Source: Mycolicibacterium pyrenivorans
Lineage (GTDB): Bacteria; Actinomycetota; Actinomycetes; Mycobacteriales; Mycobacteriaceae
DNA length: 64,000 nucleotides
Direction: 5' to 3'
Assembly: GCF_025821625.1 (NCBI RefSeq)
Contig: NZ_JACKSH010000119.1
Location: 1-64,000, forward strand
Shown here: positions 37,340 to 45,530 of the stretch, one piece after another
Numbering within the stretch: the stretch's first letter is position 1
Layout of the letters: the number at the start of each line of letters is the position of its first letter
Notes under the pieces: model-generated
The model's input: only the letters and a program-made list of their open reading frames with translations
Told to the model about the DNA's origin: nothing
Database searches by the model: none
Program-made: the position numbers and the translations under genes

Positions 37340-40300
37340 GGCTGCCGCACCCGCACGGACACCGCCGGTGAGTACACCAACTCGCCCGCGCAGGCCACGC
37401 GGATCAACGCCCACCACCGACCGGGTTCCGCCCACACCGGCGGGGTGACGTCGAACCCCAGCTCGACTGCGCCCCGCGCCGGGATGACATCTCCGATGAT
37501 GTTGGGCCCCAGCCACTCCCACGTACCCCATGGCGAAATCAGATGCGCCTCCACCGCGAGATCGGCATGTGCGTCGGTCCCGACGGTGACGCACAGTCGC
37601 GCCGTCTCACCCCCGGCGACGTCCACCGACTGGGGTTCGGCGACGAGTCGCAGCAGCGTGTCCTCGTGGCCGCCGAGCGAGATCACGCAGACGTCCTCGA
37701 CGGTCTGGTGCCAGGACGCGGGGATGGCCCCGCCGGTGGCGGCCAACTCGGCGCGCACCGGATACAGTCCTGGCGCCGCACCCTCCGGCACCGTCACCTC
37801 GATGGTCGACTCCAGGAAGTCCCCGGGCGGCAACACGAACGGCAGTTCGGCCATCCCGAGATCCCAGCCCGCAGGCGCCACGAGGCGCACCCTGCCGTGC
37901 AACGCGGTATCGGTCGCGTCGCTTGCTGCGGTGAGCCTCAGTGAGACGACACCGTCGGACTGCACCTCGAGACGGTGCGGATGCAGGTGCGCGACGGCAG
38001 GCAGCCCGCCGAGCGGGGCCGGTCCGCGGTTGTGCAGCCAGTACCTGGCGTAGAGGGGCTGGGCGGGCTCGGCGTCGGGGGCCAGGTTCACCTGGTCGGC
38101 GCTCAGCACCCGCGGAAGGTTGAGTTGTGTTCGCAGGGTGGCGATTTCGTAGCCGTGCAAGTGCACGGTGTCGGCTTCGTCACCGAGTGGCTGTTCGATC
38201 AGGTCGAGGCGGGTCGGCGACGAGATGTTGCGCAGCCCCGACTGCACGGTGACCTCCACGTCGCGGCCCATCGTCTCGACGAGCCGCACAGCGATCCCGT
38301 CACCCGCGTCGACGTGGCGGGCACTGCCGCCGGCCGTCGGGTTACCCAAGGCCTTGAGCGCACCGATGGTCACCGCGCGCTCCGGCTGCACCTCCAGCAG
38401 GGATCCCCATGCAGGCAGCCCGCCGAAGGTCGGGTCGTGATGGGCGACGACCGGCTCCAGCGGCTGATTGAATTCCGCGCTGCGGGAGGGCATGTCGATG
38501 TCGCGCCAGTCGCCGTCGCCGGCCGTGACGGCGTAGTCGAAGGTGTGCGTCCAGTGTTGAAGCTGGAAGTTGGAGCCGTCGGGAGCGGTGCGCCGGGGCG
38601 GGTCGATCCAGGTCCCCGACGGCCACCCCGTGCACGAGCGCAGCAGGGAAGCGTGCAGGGTGCCGTCGGTGTCGATGGCGAAGCCGGGCATCCCGCGATT
38701 GATCACCGCGACGGTGCGCGCTTCGAAGTCCTCGACGGCACCACGGACATCCTGGTCGACGACGATCTCGGCGTCGGCGAGGTCGTCGATCAGCGCCGCG
38801 ATGGCGGCGTCGGTGTGCCCGTCGGCGCCGACGACCAGCACGGGCAGCGCACCCGGGTCTCGCAGATCAGCGCCGGGTACCCAGACATCCCGCAGCGGCT
38901 TCGCTGCCGGGATCCATGCCAGGGCCGCAGAGGTGCCTGCGCCGAGAATCATTGCGGTGAAAGCGTTGTCGGCGGGGCCCCCCACGCTGATTCGCACATC
39001 GGGCAGGTTCGAGTCGACGGCGAGGTCGCCGTAGCGGGGCGAGTCGGCCGCCGAGCAGGTGGCGGTGACCCCCGCCCGGGCGAGGGCGCTCACCAGGTCG
39101 CGGATCAGTGCGGCGGTGGTGGCGTCGGCGACGGATGGGGCCACCACCTCGGCCACCGAGACCGCACGCACGTCCCCGCCCCGGAAGCGCACCCGCACCG
39201 CGGACGACAGTCCGAACCAGCCGTACGCGGGGTTGTCCAGCGTGTGCGGAAACACCGCGGCGTCCACGGATTCAGCGGATCCCGGTTCGTGCAGGAGCCC
39301 GAATCCGCGGCCGATCACGGCGTTTCCGACCTCGCTGACCGGCATGGCGCCGGGCACCGGGCACGGCCACCGCAGCCGCAGAAGCCGGTCGGCGCCGGTG
39401 AAGTCGTCGACGATGGTGCGGCAGTCGAGGCGGTCCACGCCCCGCCACAGTGTCAGCGTCTGCGTGTAGCGCAGCAGACCCGGGATCTCCCCGGTGACGA
39501 CGAGACGCTCACCCAACTCGCTGCGGTACCCGCGAACCGAGGTTGCAGGCCCTTGCGCCGACGTGGTGACCGGCCCCCTGGGGAGCAGATGCCACGGCCC
39601 CTCCCCCGCCGTGGGGTGGGCGGGGTACTCGTCGTAGACGGCCAGTTCGTTGCCCACCGCGCCGTCGGCGATGAGTTCGCGTCCCGCAGCCACGAGCGAG
39701 CTGACCCCGCCGCCCCGTGCCTGGTCGACCCGCAGCCGGTATTGATCGTTGACGATCTGGTTGCCCGCCAACGGCTCCCACTCGTCGACGTGGCGGCCGG
39801 GAACGATCCGGTAAGAGCACCAGCCCAGCGACGGGACACCGCGCGCCAGCCAGGTGACCGAATGCCCGCCGTGTTCGGACAGCACGGGAACCACATGTCC
39901 GTCGGTGTCGACCACGTGCCCGGTGAAGGGCTCGTCCATGTGGAGCGTGACGACATCAGAGCGACTGTGGGACAACGGGTTCCACACCACCACCTGGGCG
40001 TCGACCGCGGTGGAGAGCAGGGTGAGCGCGTTGTCCCTGGCGCCGGACCCCAGCTGCCATGCGTCGCGCCAGCCGGTCAGCAGATCCAGGTAGACCTGGT
40101 CGGATTCCGATCCGGTGACGGCGTCGTGGTGCGCACCGTAGGCCAGTTGTACCCAGGCTTTGGCCAGCGCCGCCTCGGGGTAGGTGGCACCGCTCAGCAG
40201 CCCGGCGAACACCGCGAACCGCTCGGCCTGCAGCACCGCGTTCTCGGCCGCGCGGTTGGCCTGTTTGGTGTCGATGTAGGACACGTCTTTGCCGGTGTAG

Positions 40301-41502
40301 ATGGGGTTCATGTCACGGGTCTGCGGTGACGGCGCCGTTCCGCGGGTCCGCAGTTCGTCGCGGACCGCGGTGAAGAACTCGCGGGGCAGCGCGCAGACGA
40401 AGCGCGGCCACGTGTAGCGCGAGTTCCAGTCCCGGTGGATGTCGGTGACCCACTTGTTCGGCGGGGTGTAGTCGGTGCCGACGGGCAGCAGCACGTTGCG
40501 GGTCAGTGCGACCTTCTTCATCTTGGCGAAGAGGTCGTAGGTAGCGGCCTCGGCCTCATGGAGCGAGGCGGCCGAGTCCATCCACCATCCCGCCGAGTAG
40601 TGCGCGGGCATGTAATGGGTGAGCAGGCCGCGCCCGGACGGCGCCATCCACTCGAACTCGCTGGCGAACTGCATCCGCTCGGGGTCGCCGGCCCGACCGT
40701 CCACCTCCGCCATGGGTCCCCACTGGTGGTGGGGCCCGCGGGCCCATGAACTCGATGTCAGGCCCGCGTCGGCGGCCATGCCGGGAAACTGGGGGTCGTG
40801 GCCGAACGCGTCGAGCTGCCACGCCGTCGCCGGGTCGGCGCCCATCACGTCGCGCTGAAACCCGATGCCGTGCACGAAGTTCCGGATCGTGGTCTCGGGG
40901 CTGGTGAGGTTGGTGTTCGGCTCGTTGTAGGTGCCACCCATGATCTCGACTCGGCCGTCGGCGATCAGCCTGCGCAGGTCCGCGCGGTGCTCGGGGTGGG
41001 TGTCCCAGAACGGTTTGAGGTAGTCGACCTCGGCGAGCACGAACTTGTACTCCGGTTCCCGCCTGGCCATCTCGAGGTGGGCGCTGACCAGTTCGAAGCC
41101 GTTGGTCTGCCGGCACCGCCCTTGGGGTTCCTCGGTCCACAGGCTGGTGTAGGCGGCCTGGGTGTTCCACCACACCGGGTCGTAGTGGAAGTGGCTGACC
41201 ATGAACATCGTCCAGCCGGGCTCGGCGACGGTGAAGTCGAATTCGACGGCATTGTCACCGGCCACCGCCCGGGCCCGCCGCCGCTGTCCGGGGACCGGGT
41301 CGGTGACGCGGACCGCGACCTCGACCCGCCCACCGTCGGGTTCGGCGAGCACGTCGCCGACGGTGTGCAACCCGGGTCCGTCGACACGCACCGGCGTCGG
41401 GGTCGAGGCGCCGCGATGGGACACCCGTACGAGCTGCAGCGGTTCATCGGACGGCCCGGTGAACAGCTCGGTCGACTCCGCCGCGAGCACCTCGATGGGC
41501 AT
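37336..41502 (-). CDS. GH38 alpha-mannosidase
   Basis: The 1388-residue enzyme is a retaining alpha-mannosidase of the GH38 family, longer than the M. tuberculosis homologue Rv0648 (about 1215). The zinc-binding HFHYDPVWW (residues 104-112), ADGRVEIMGGTYNEPNTN and the likely nucleophile D231 in WQLDAFGHDPQFPG are conserved, followed by the central and C-terminal beta domains. No signal peptide is seen, so it should act in the cytoplasm on mannosides. It is first in an operon with an Rv0649-like gene and, beyond a repeat, a ROK kinase. Confidence 0.93.
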   Translation of the reverse strand: MPIEVLAAESTELFTGPSDEPLQLVRVSHRGASTPTPVRVDGPGLHTVGDVLAEPDGGRVEVAVRVTDPVPGQRRRARAVAGDNAVEFDFTVAEPGWTMFMVSHFHYDPVWWNTQAAYTSLWTEEPQGRCRQTNGFELVSAHLEMARREPEYKFVLAEVDYLKPFWDTHPEHRADLRRLIADGRVEIMGGTYNEPNTNLTSPETTIRNFVHGIGFQRDVMGADPATAWQLDAFGHDPQFPGMAADAGLTSSSWARGPHHQWGPMAEVDGRAGDPERMQFASEFEWMAPSGRGLLTHYMPAHYSAGWWMDSAASLHEAEAATYDLFAKMKKVALTRNVLLPVGTDYTPPNKWVTDIHRDWNSRYTWPRFVCALPREFFTAVRDELRTRGTAPSPQTRDMNPIYTGKDVSYIDTKQANRAAENAVLQAERFAVFAGLLSGATYPEAALAKAWVQLAYGAHHDAVTGSESDQVYLDLLTGWRDAWQLGSGARDNALTLLSTAVDAQVVVWNPLSHSRSDVVTLHMDEPFTGHVVDTDGHVVPVLSEHGGHSVTWLARGVPSLGWCSYRIVPGRHVDEWEPLAGNQIVNDQYRLRVDQARGGGVSSLVAAGRELIADGAVGNELAVYDEYPAHPTAGEGPWHLLPRGPVTTSAQGPATSVRGYRSELGERLVVTGEIPGLLRYTQTLTLWRGVDRLDCRTIVDDFTGADRLLRLRWPCPVPGAMPVSEVGNAVIGRGFGLLHEPGSAESVDAAVFPHTLDNPAYGWFGLSSAVRVRFRGGDVRAVSVAEVVAPSVADATTAALIRDLVSALARAGVTATCSAADSPRYGDLAVDSNLPDVRISVGGPADNAFTAMILGAGTSAALAWIPAAKPLRDVWVPGADLRDPGALPVLVVGADGHTDAAIAALIDDLADAEIVVDQDVRGAVEDFEARTVAVINRGMPGFAIDTDGTLHASLLRSCTGWPSGTWIDPPRRTAPDGSNFQLQHWTHTFDYAVTAGDGDWRDIDMPSRSAEFNQPLEPVVAHHDPTFGGLPAWGSLLEVQPERAVTIGALKALGNPTAGGSARHVDAGDGIAVRLVETMGRDVEVTVQSGLRNISSPTRLDLIEQPLGDEADTVHLHGYEIATLRTQLNLPRVLSADQVNLAPDAEPAQPLYARYWLHNRGPAPLGGLPAVAHLHPHRLEVQSDGVVSLRLTAASDATDTALHGRVRLVAPAGWDLGMAELPFVLPPGDFLESTIEVTVPEGAAPGLYPVRAELAATGGAIPASWHQTVEDVCVISLGGHEDTLLRLVAEPQSVDVAGGETARLCVTVGTDAHADLAVEAHLISPWGTWEWLGPNIIGDVIPARGAVELGFDVTPPVWAEPGRWWALIRVACAGELVYSPAVSVRVRQP

Positions 41503-41511
41503 TGGTCGAGA

Positions 41512-42462
41512 CTACCGAGCGGCGCGGGCGATCCGTTCGGCAACCACGCGGACCGCGTCGACGACTTCCGGCGGCTCCAGCACCTCGAAGTCGCACCCGG
41601 GCAGTGCCAGCCACGGCACCATCTTCTCGGGGTCGTCGGCTCCGGTGGTGACGATGCAGGCATCGGGGCCGTCGGCTTCGATGTCCACCGAAGCGGCCGA
41701 AAACGTTTGTGCGACAACGTCTCGTGGTGCGAAGTAGCGCACCCGTGCGATGTAGGGGTAGGGCGCGGAGGAGATCGCGCGGCGGACATACGACGCGGCG
41801 TCGGGCGCCTCCCGCGGAATGAACGTGCTGCCCTGTGCCCGCACGTCGGACATCCGGTCCAGGCGAAGGCTCCGCCAGTCGGCACGGTCGCGGTCGAAGC
41901 ACAGCAGGTACCAGCGGCGCCCGGTGGTCACCAGGCGATAGGGCTCCAGCCGGCGCTGCGTGGCGGCGCCCCGGACGTCGACGTAACCGGCTGTGACGTG
42001 CTCATGGTCGCGGCTGGCCCTGGCCAGCGTCATCAGCACGTCGGGGTCGACGGGGGTGTCCGTGGCGGCGCCCAGCGTCACCGTCGCGTCGTGCACGGCG
42101 GACACCTGGGACCGCATCCGCGCGGGCATCACCTGGTCGAGCTTGCTGAGCGCACGCAACGCCGACTCCCCGATCCCGGCGACACTGCCTCCTGCGGCGA
42201 CGCGCAGACACACGGCCATCGCGACCGCCTCGTCGGGATCGAGCAACAGCGGCGGCAGTGCCGCGCCCGCACCGAGTTGGTAGCCGCCACCGTGGCCGGT
42301 GCTGGCGTGTACCGGATAGCCCAGTTCTCGCAGCCGATCGACGTCACGCCGCACGCAGCGCGTCGTCACTCCGAGACGCTCGGCGAGTTCCTGACCGCGC
42401 CACACCCGGCGCGATTGCAGCAGGCCGAGCAGTTGGAGGACGCGACCCGTTGTTTCGGCCAT
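41512..42462 (-). CDS. WYL-domain transcriptional regulator
   Basis: The 316-residue protein has a DeoR-type N-terminal helix-turn-helix (RVLQLLGLLQSRRVWRGQELAERLGVTTRCVRRDVDRLRELGYP) and a WYL ligand domain (EPYRLVTTGRRWYLLCFDRDRADWRSLRLDRM). Both domains are full length. A 17-bp inverted repeat lies 21 bp upstream, matching one upstream of the DinB pair, so it probably regulates itself and those genes. The alpha-mannosidase starts 9 bp after its stop and may be co-transcribed. Confidence 0.92.
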   Translation of the reverse strand: MAETTGRVLQLLGLLQSRRVWRGQELAERLGVTTRCVRRDVDRLRELGYPVHASTGHGGGYQLGAGAALPPLLLDPDEAVAMAVCLRVAAGGSVAGIGESALRALSKLDQVMPARMRSQVSAVHDATVTLGAATDTPVDPDVLMTLARASRDHEHVTAGYVDVRGAATQRRLEPYRLVTTGRRWYLLCFDRDRADWRSLRLDRMSDVRAQGSTFIPREAPDAASYVRRAISSAPYPYIARVRYFAPRDVVAQTFSAASVDIEADGPDACIVTTGADDPEKMVPWLALPGCDFEVLEPPEVVDAVRVVAERIARAAR

Positions 42463-42473
42463 ACCTCAGACTG

Positions 42474-42983
42474 TCAGGAACCTAGGACAGAACCTGTCCT
42501 CTGAGCCGCCTCGTCTTCAAGCGCCCGCGCGCCACGCCGGTAGATCGCCCAACCCGCACCGGCGAGGACCAGCCCGAGAATCAGGAACCCGATGTCCCAG
42601 GACAGCGGCGCGCCGAGATCGTCGCGGACGTGGTGGACGTTGAGGATCTGATGGTCGATCAGACCTTCGACCAGGTTGAACACCCCCCATCCGAAGATCA
42701 GCAGGCCGATGTGGAAGGACCAGTTCGGCGCCAGACGTCCCCGCCGCCACTCGGTCAGCGTCAGTACCGACCCGGCCATCACGAGCAGCCAGGTGCCGAC
42801 GTGGAAGAACCCGTCAGCGACGACGTTGAGCTCCAACCCGCCCAACGTGTCTGTCGGTTCGGTGCTGCTGACCATGTGGTGCCACTGCAGGATCTCGTGC
42901 AGCACGATGCCGTCGATGAAGCCGCCGAATCCGAGGCCGAATAGCAGGCCCGGCCAGAGGCTCGGTGATTGATTTCCGCTCAT
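42474..42983 (-). CDS. DUF2243 membrane protein
   Basis: The 169-residue protein has four predicted membrane helices (WPGLLFGLGFGGFIDGIVLH, GTWLLVMAGSVLTL, FHIGLLIFGWGVFNLVEGLI, IGFLILGLVLAGAGWAIY). Conserved histidines (LHEILQWHHM, DHQILNVHH) could bind metal. Start is ATG 42983. Its 3' end overlaps the operator of the WYL gene. Function is unknown. Confidence 0.82.
   Translation of the reverse strand: MSGNQSPSLWPGLLFGLGFGGFIDGIVLHEILQWHHMVSSTEPTDTLGGLELNVVADGFFHVGTWLLVMAGSVLTLTEWRRGRLAPNWSFHIGLLIFGWGVFNLVEGLIDHQILNVHHVRDDLGAPLSWDIGFLILGLVLAGAGWAIYRRGARALEDEAAQRTGSVLGS
42484..42500. promoter_or_regulatory. WYL-regulator operator candidate 1
   Basis: AGGACAGAACCTGTCCT is a perfect 7+7 inverted repeat with a 3-bp centre, 21 bp upstream of the WYL gene start and inside the 3' coding end of the DUF2243 gene. 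A TGTCAGG half-site flanks it. Confidence 0.6.
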
Positions 42984-43038
42984 TCCTGCGACGTACCCGC
43001 GCCCTTGCCCACTAAACGACACCCAAGTGTCAGGTTTT

Positions 43039-43055
43039 AGGACAATATCTGTCCT
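43039..43055. promoter_or_regulatory. WYL-regulator operator candidate 2
   Basis: AGGACAATATCTGTCCT shares both AGGACA/TGTCCT arms and spacing with operator 1, and also has TGTCAGG nearby. It lies 22 bp upstream of the first DinB gene and 55 bp upstream of the DUF2243 start. Confidence 0.6.
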
Positions 43056-43077
43056 ACAACGGTGCGACGCTGAGACC

Positions 43078-43611
43078 ATGAGTTCGACAACCCTGAGCAC
43101 CCACCTGGCAGAACAGCTCGATTTTCACTGGCGTATGCAGCTGCGTCCCCGGCTGGACGGGCTGACGGACGACGAGTACTTCTGGCAACCGGTCCCCGAC
43201 TGCTGGACGGTCCATCCGGACGGGGGGATCGACTTCGCGTATCCGCCGCCGCAGCCTGAGCCGTTCACGACCATCGCGTGGCGGCTGGCGCATGTGATCG
43301 TCGGCGTCCTCGCGATGCGCGTGCACTCCCATTTCGGCGGCCCGCCCGCCGACTACGGGTCGTGGAACTACGCCACCGACGCGGCCGGCGCCCTCGCCCA
43401 GCTCGACGCGGCGTACGAGCAGTGGCGTGACGGCGTGCTCGGTCTCGACGACGCCGGCCTCGCCGCGCCGTGCGGACCGGCGGAAGGCCCGTATGCCGAG
43501 GAGACGATGACGACCCTGGTCTTGCACATCAACCGCGAGGTGATCCACCACGGAGCCGAAATCGCCTTGCTCCGTGATCTCTACATCCACACCCACAAGA
43601 AGGAGAACTGA
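43078..43611 (+). CDS. DinB-family protein
   Basis: The 177-residue protein has a DinB-like four-helix fold. Likely metal-binding histidines are in FTTIAWRLAHVIVGV, and in INREVIHHGAEIALLRDL. DinB/DUF664 proteins are often thiol-linked transferases or metal-dependent enzymes in actinobacteria. ATG 43078 is chosen because the operator lies just upstream. It precedes a second DinB protein by 2 bp. Confidence 0.85.
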   Translation: MSSTTLSTHLAEQLDFHWRMQLRPRLDGLTDDEYFWQPVPDCWTVHPDGGIDFAYPPPQPEPFTTIAWRLAHVIVGVLAMRVHSHFGGPPADYGSWNYATDAAGALAQLDAAYEQWRDGVLGLDDAGLAAPCGPAEGPYAEETMTTLVLHINREVIHHGAEIALLRDLYIHTHKKEN

Positions 43612-43613
43612 CG

Positions 43614-44216
43614 ATGCCCGCCATGCCACCCCCCATCGCCGACGAGCGCGCCGGACTCAAGGAGTACGTCGCGGCGCAACAGTATGCGTTCCGCGCCATC
43701 GCCTTCGGGCTGACCGACGAGCAGGCCCGCTCCGTGCCATCGGTCAGTACGTTGTCGATCGGCGGGTTGATCAAGCACGTCACGAGCTGCCAGCGCGGCT
43801 GGATGGAGCGGGTGGCCGCGGCGCCGGAACTCACCGAGAGCGACAGGCGCCCGATGGAGGATCAAGCCGCCGACTACTCAGATGAATTCGTGATGCGTGA
43901 GGAAGAGACGCTGGCCGAGATCCTGGCCGACTTCGACAAGCAGAACGCCGAGACGATCCGGCTCATCGAGACGTCGGATCTGGGTGCGGCGGTGCCGATT
44001 CCGCAACATGTGCCGTGGTTCCCCAAGGATGTGCCCGCGTGGTCGGTGCGCTGGGTGATCTTCCACATGATCGAGGAGCTCGCCCGCCATGCCGGCCAGG
44101 GCGACATCATCCGCGAAACGATCGACGGTGCAACGCTTTACGAACTGCTGGCCGGACTGGAGGGGTGGCCCGAGACCGAGTGGCTCAAGCCCTGGAAGCC
44201 GGCCGCAGCGATGTGA
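43614..44216 (+). CDS. DinB-family (DUF664-type) protein
   Basis: The 200-residue protein shows the DinB helix pattern with candidate metal ligands in SIGGLIKHVTSCQRGW and VIFHMIEELARHAGQGDIIRE. The HxxxH helix is characteristic. It follows the previous DinB gene by 2 bp, so both are co-expressed, presumably under the WYL regulator. A strong terminator follows. The substrate is unknown. Confidence 0.87.
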   Translation: MPAMPPPIADERAGLKEYVAAQQYAFRAIAFGLTDEQARSVPSVSTLSIGGLIKHVTSCQRGWMERVAAAPELTESDRRPMEDQAADYSDEFVMREEETLAEILADFDKQNAETIRLIETSDLGAAVPIPQHVPWFPKDVPAWSVRWVIFHMIEELARHAGQGDIIRETIDGATLYELLAGLEGWPETEWLKPWKPAAAM

Positions 44217-44223
44217 CACGACA

Positions 44224-44252
44224 AAGGGCCGCCCCGGTCGGGGGCGGCCCTT
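44224..44252 (+). terminator. Terminator between the DinB operon and a convergent gene
   Basis: A perfect 12-bp GC-rich stem (arms 44224-44235 and 44241-44252), loop GGTCG, lies 7 bp past the DinB stop. It may serve both converging transcripts. Confidence 0.85.
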
Positions 44253-44263
44253 CTCGTTGGGGG

Positions 44264-44652
44264 TTACTTGACCTCGACGTAGAGGACGTGGCCGACGTTC
44301 TGGCGGATCTTGTCGTCACCCTGGGCGTCCCAGACGTAGTCGCGGATCGGGCTGCCCTGGCGGATCGAGACGACGTTCGAGTCGCTCAGTGCCGTGCCGC
44401 TCTGGCGGTTGACGATGACCAGACGTAGTCGCGGATCGGGCTGCCCTGGCGGATCGAGACGACGTTCGAGTCGCTCAGTGCCGTGCCGCTCTGGCGGTTG
44501 ACGATGACCCGGTTGCCATGGGCCTCGAGCTCGCTGATGGTCGTTGCGGCGTTGCCGTTGCCCGACGGTGCGGCCAGTGCGGGGGCGGCCAGTCCGACGA
44601 CGGCGGCGGCGAATCCGGCGGCGGCGGCGGTGGCGATGGTGAAGTTCTTCAT
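44264..44652 (-). pseudogene. Small secreted protein frameshifted by an 89-bp tandem duplication
   Basis: The gene starts MKNFTIATAA with a signal peptide cleaved near ALAAPSG. It reads normally until the end of the first repeat copy (RDYVW), then shifts frame and ends after SSSTARAARH at 44386. Removing 89 bp leaves exactly 100 codons, ending DDKIRQNVGHVLYVEVK at TAA 44264. This is the expected ending of a 99-residue mycobacterial secreted protein. The gene is therefore disrupted, unless the duplication is an assembly error. Confidence 0.8.
44331..44508. repeat. 89-bp perfect tandem duplication
   Basis: Units 44331-44419 and 44420-44508 are identical. Homology extends one base beyond each outer junction, consistent with slippage. 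The length is not a multiple of three, so it shifts the reading frame of the small secreted protein. Confidence 0.95.
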
Positions 44653-44771
44653 TTTCGTGCTCTTCCCTGTGTTGATCTTGTGGCTTCTGACCGGTTTAAC
44701 TCCGCCACCGCGGCGAGCATTTCCCCCTGGCAGCAATTGACCGCCCGCTGGCAGAAACCGTCACCCCCGGG

Positions 44772-44834
44772 CGCCGGAATTGCATTCCAGCAGGCAAAAG
44801 CCCAGAGAAGCCCTGCTGGAATGCAATTCCGGCG
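44772..44834 (-). terminator. Perfect 23-bp inverted repeat (hairpin) after the TetR gene
   Basis: Arms 44772-44794 and 44812-44834 are perfect complements with a 17-base loop. It starts 5 bp past the TetR stop and has no U-tract. The length is unusual for a terminator, so it may also be a remnant of a small mobile element. Confidence 0.6.
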
Positions 44835-44839
44835 GAACG

Positions 44840-45460
44840 TCAGCGCAGGACGAACTGGATTGCGTAGTCCACGACGGTGTCGAGGTCGTCGCCGAGGTGT
44901 CCCGCCAGCCACTGCTGAGCCAGTTCGGCCATGGCGCCGGTGTACATCGCCGCCCCCACCATCGCGGCGACCGGATCCGTGCCGGGGTGCAGCCGCCAGC
45001 CCTCGGTGAGGACCGCTTCGCGCAGCAGGTCCTGCGTCGCCGCCCGCCGCACCGTCAGTACGGGATTGGCGCGTGCGTCGGTGAAGAGCACCCGGCCGCG
45101 TCGCGGGTCGGCGGAGCTGAAGTCGAGCACCGCGGCGATGCCTGCCCGGGTGCGGGCGCGCAACGTGTCCCCTGCCGTGGCCATCGCGTTTTCGATCGCC
45201 TCGCCGAGTTCCGCGCTGACCAGGTCGTAGACGGCACCGAGCAGGTCGTCGGTGTCCTTGAAGCTCTCGTAGAAGTAGCGGGTGTTCAGGCCGCACTCAC
45301 GGGACACCGAGCGAACCGACAGGGCCGCCTCGCCCCCGTCGCCGAACAGGCGGAAGGCAGCGTCGACCAGCGATGCGCGCCGCTCAGCGCGCCGGTCGAT
45401 CAGGGGGACGCCGGCCCACTTGGTCGTACTGGGCGCCGGATTCGACGGGGCAGCGGACAC
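44840..45460 (-). CDS. TetR family transcriptional regulator (Rv0653c-like)
   Basis: The 206-residue protein has a TetR helix-turn-helix (RRASLVDAAFRLFGDGGEAALSVRSVSRECGLNTRYFYESFKDTDDLLGAVYDLV) and an alpha-helical ligand domain. It is divergent from an MpaB-type oxygenase gene 70 bp away, a common regulator/target layout. Placement near rplL and lipG recalls Rv0653c in M. tuberculosis. The ligand is unknown. Confidence 0.88.
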   Translation of the reverse strand: MSAAPSNPAPSTTKWAGVPLIDRRAERRASLVDAAFRLFGDGGEAALSVRSVSRECGLNTRYFYESFKDTDDLLGAVYDLVSAELGEAIENAMATAGDTLRARTRAGIAAVLDFSSADPRRGRVLFTDARANPVLTVRRAATQDLLREAVLTEGWRLHPGTDPVAAMVGAAMYTGAMAELAQQWLAGHLGDDLDTVVDYAIQFVLR

Positions 45461-45530
45461 CGCCTCAGCCTAAGCCGCCGCATGCCAGTTCTGGTCACAT
45501 CCGTATCCAAAAGGTATTCTGGCTACACCC

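Noticed and set aside
37975..40329. A 784-codon frame antisense to the mannosidase
   Set aside because: It is an artefact of composition. The GH38 catalytic motifs are on the other strand.
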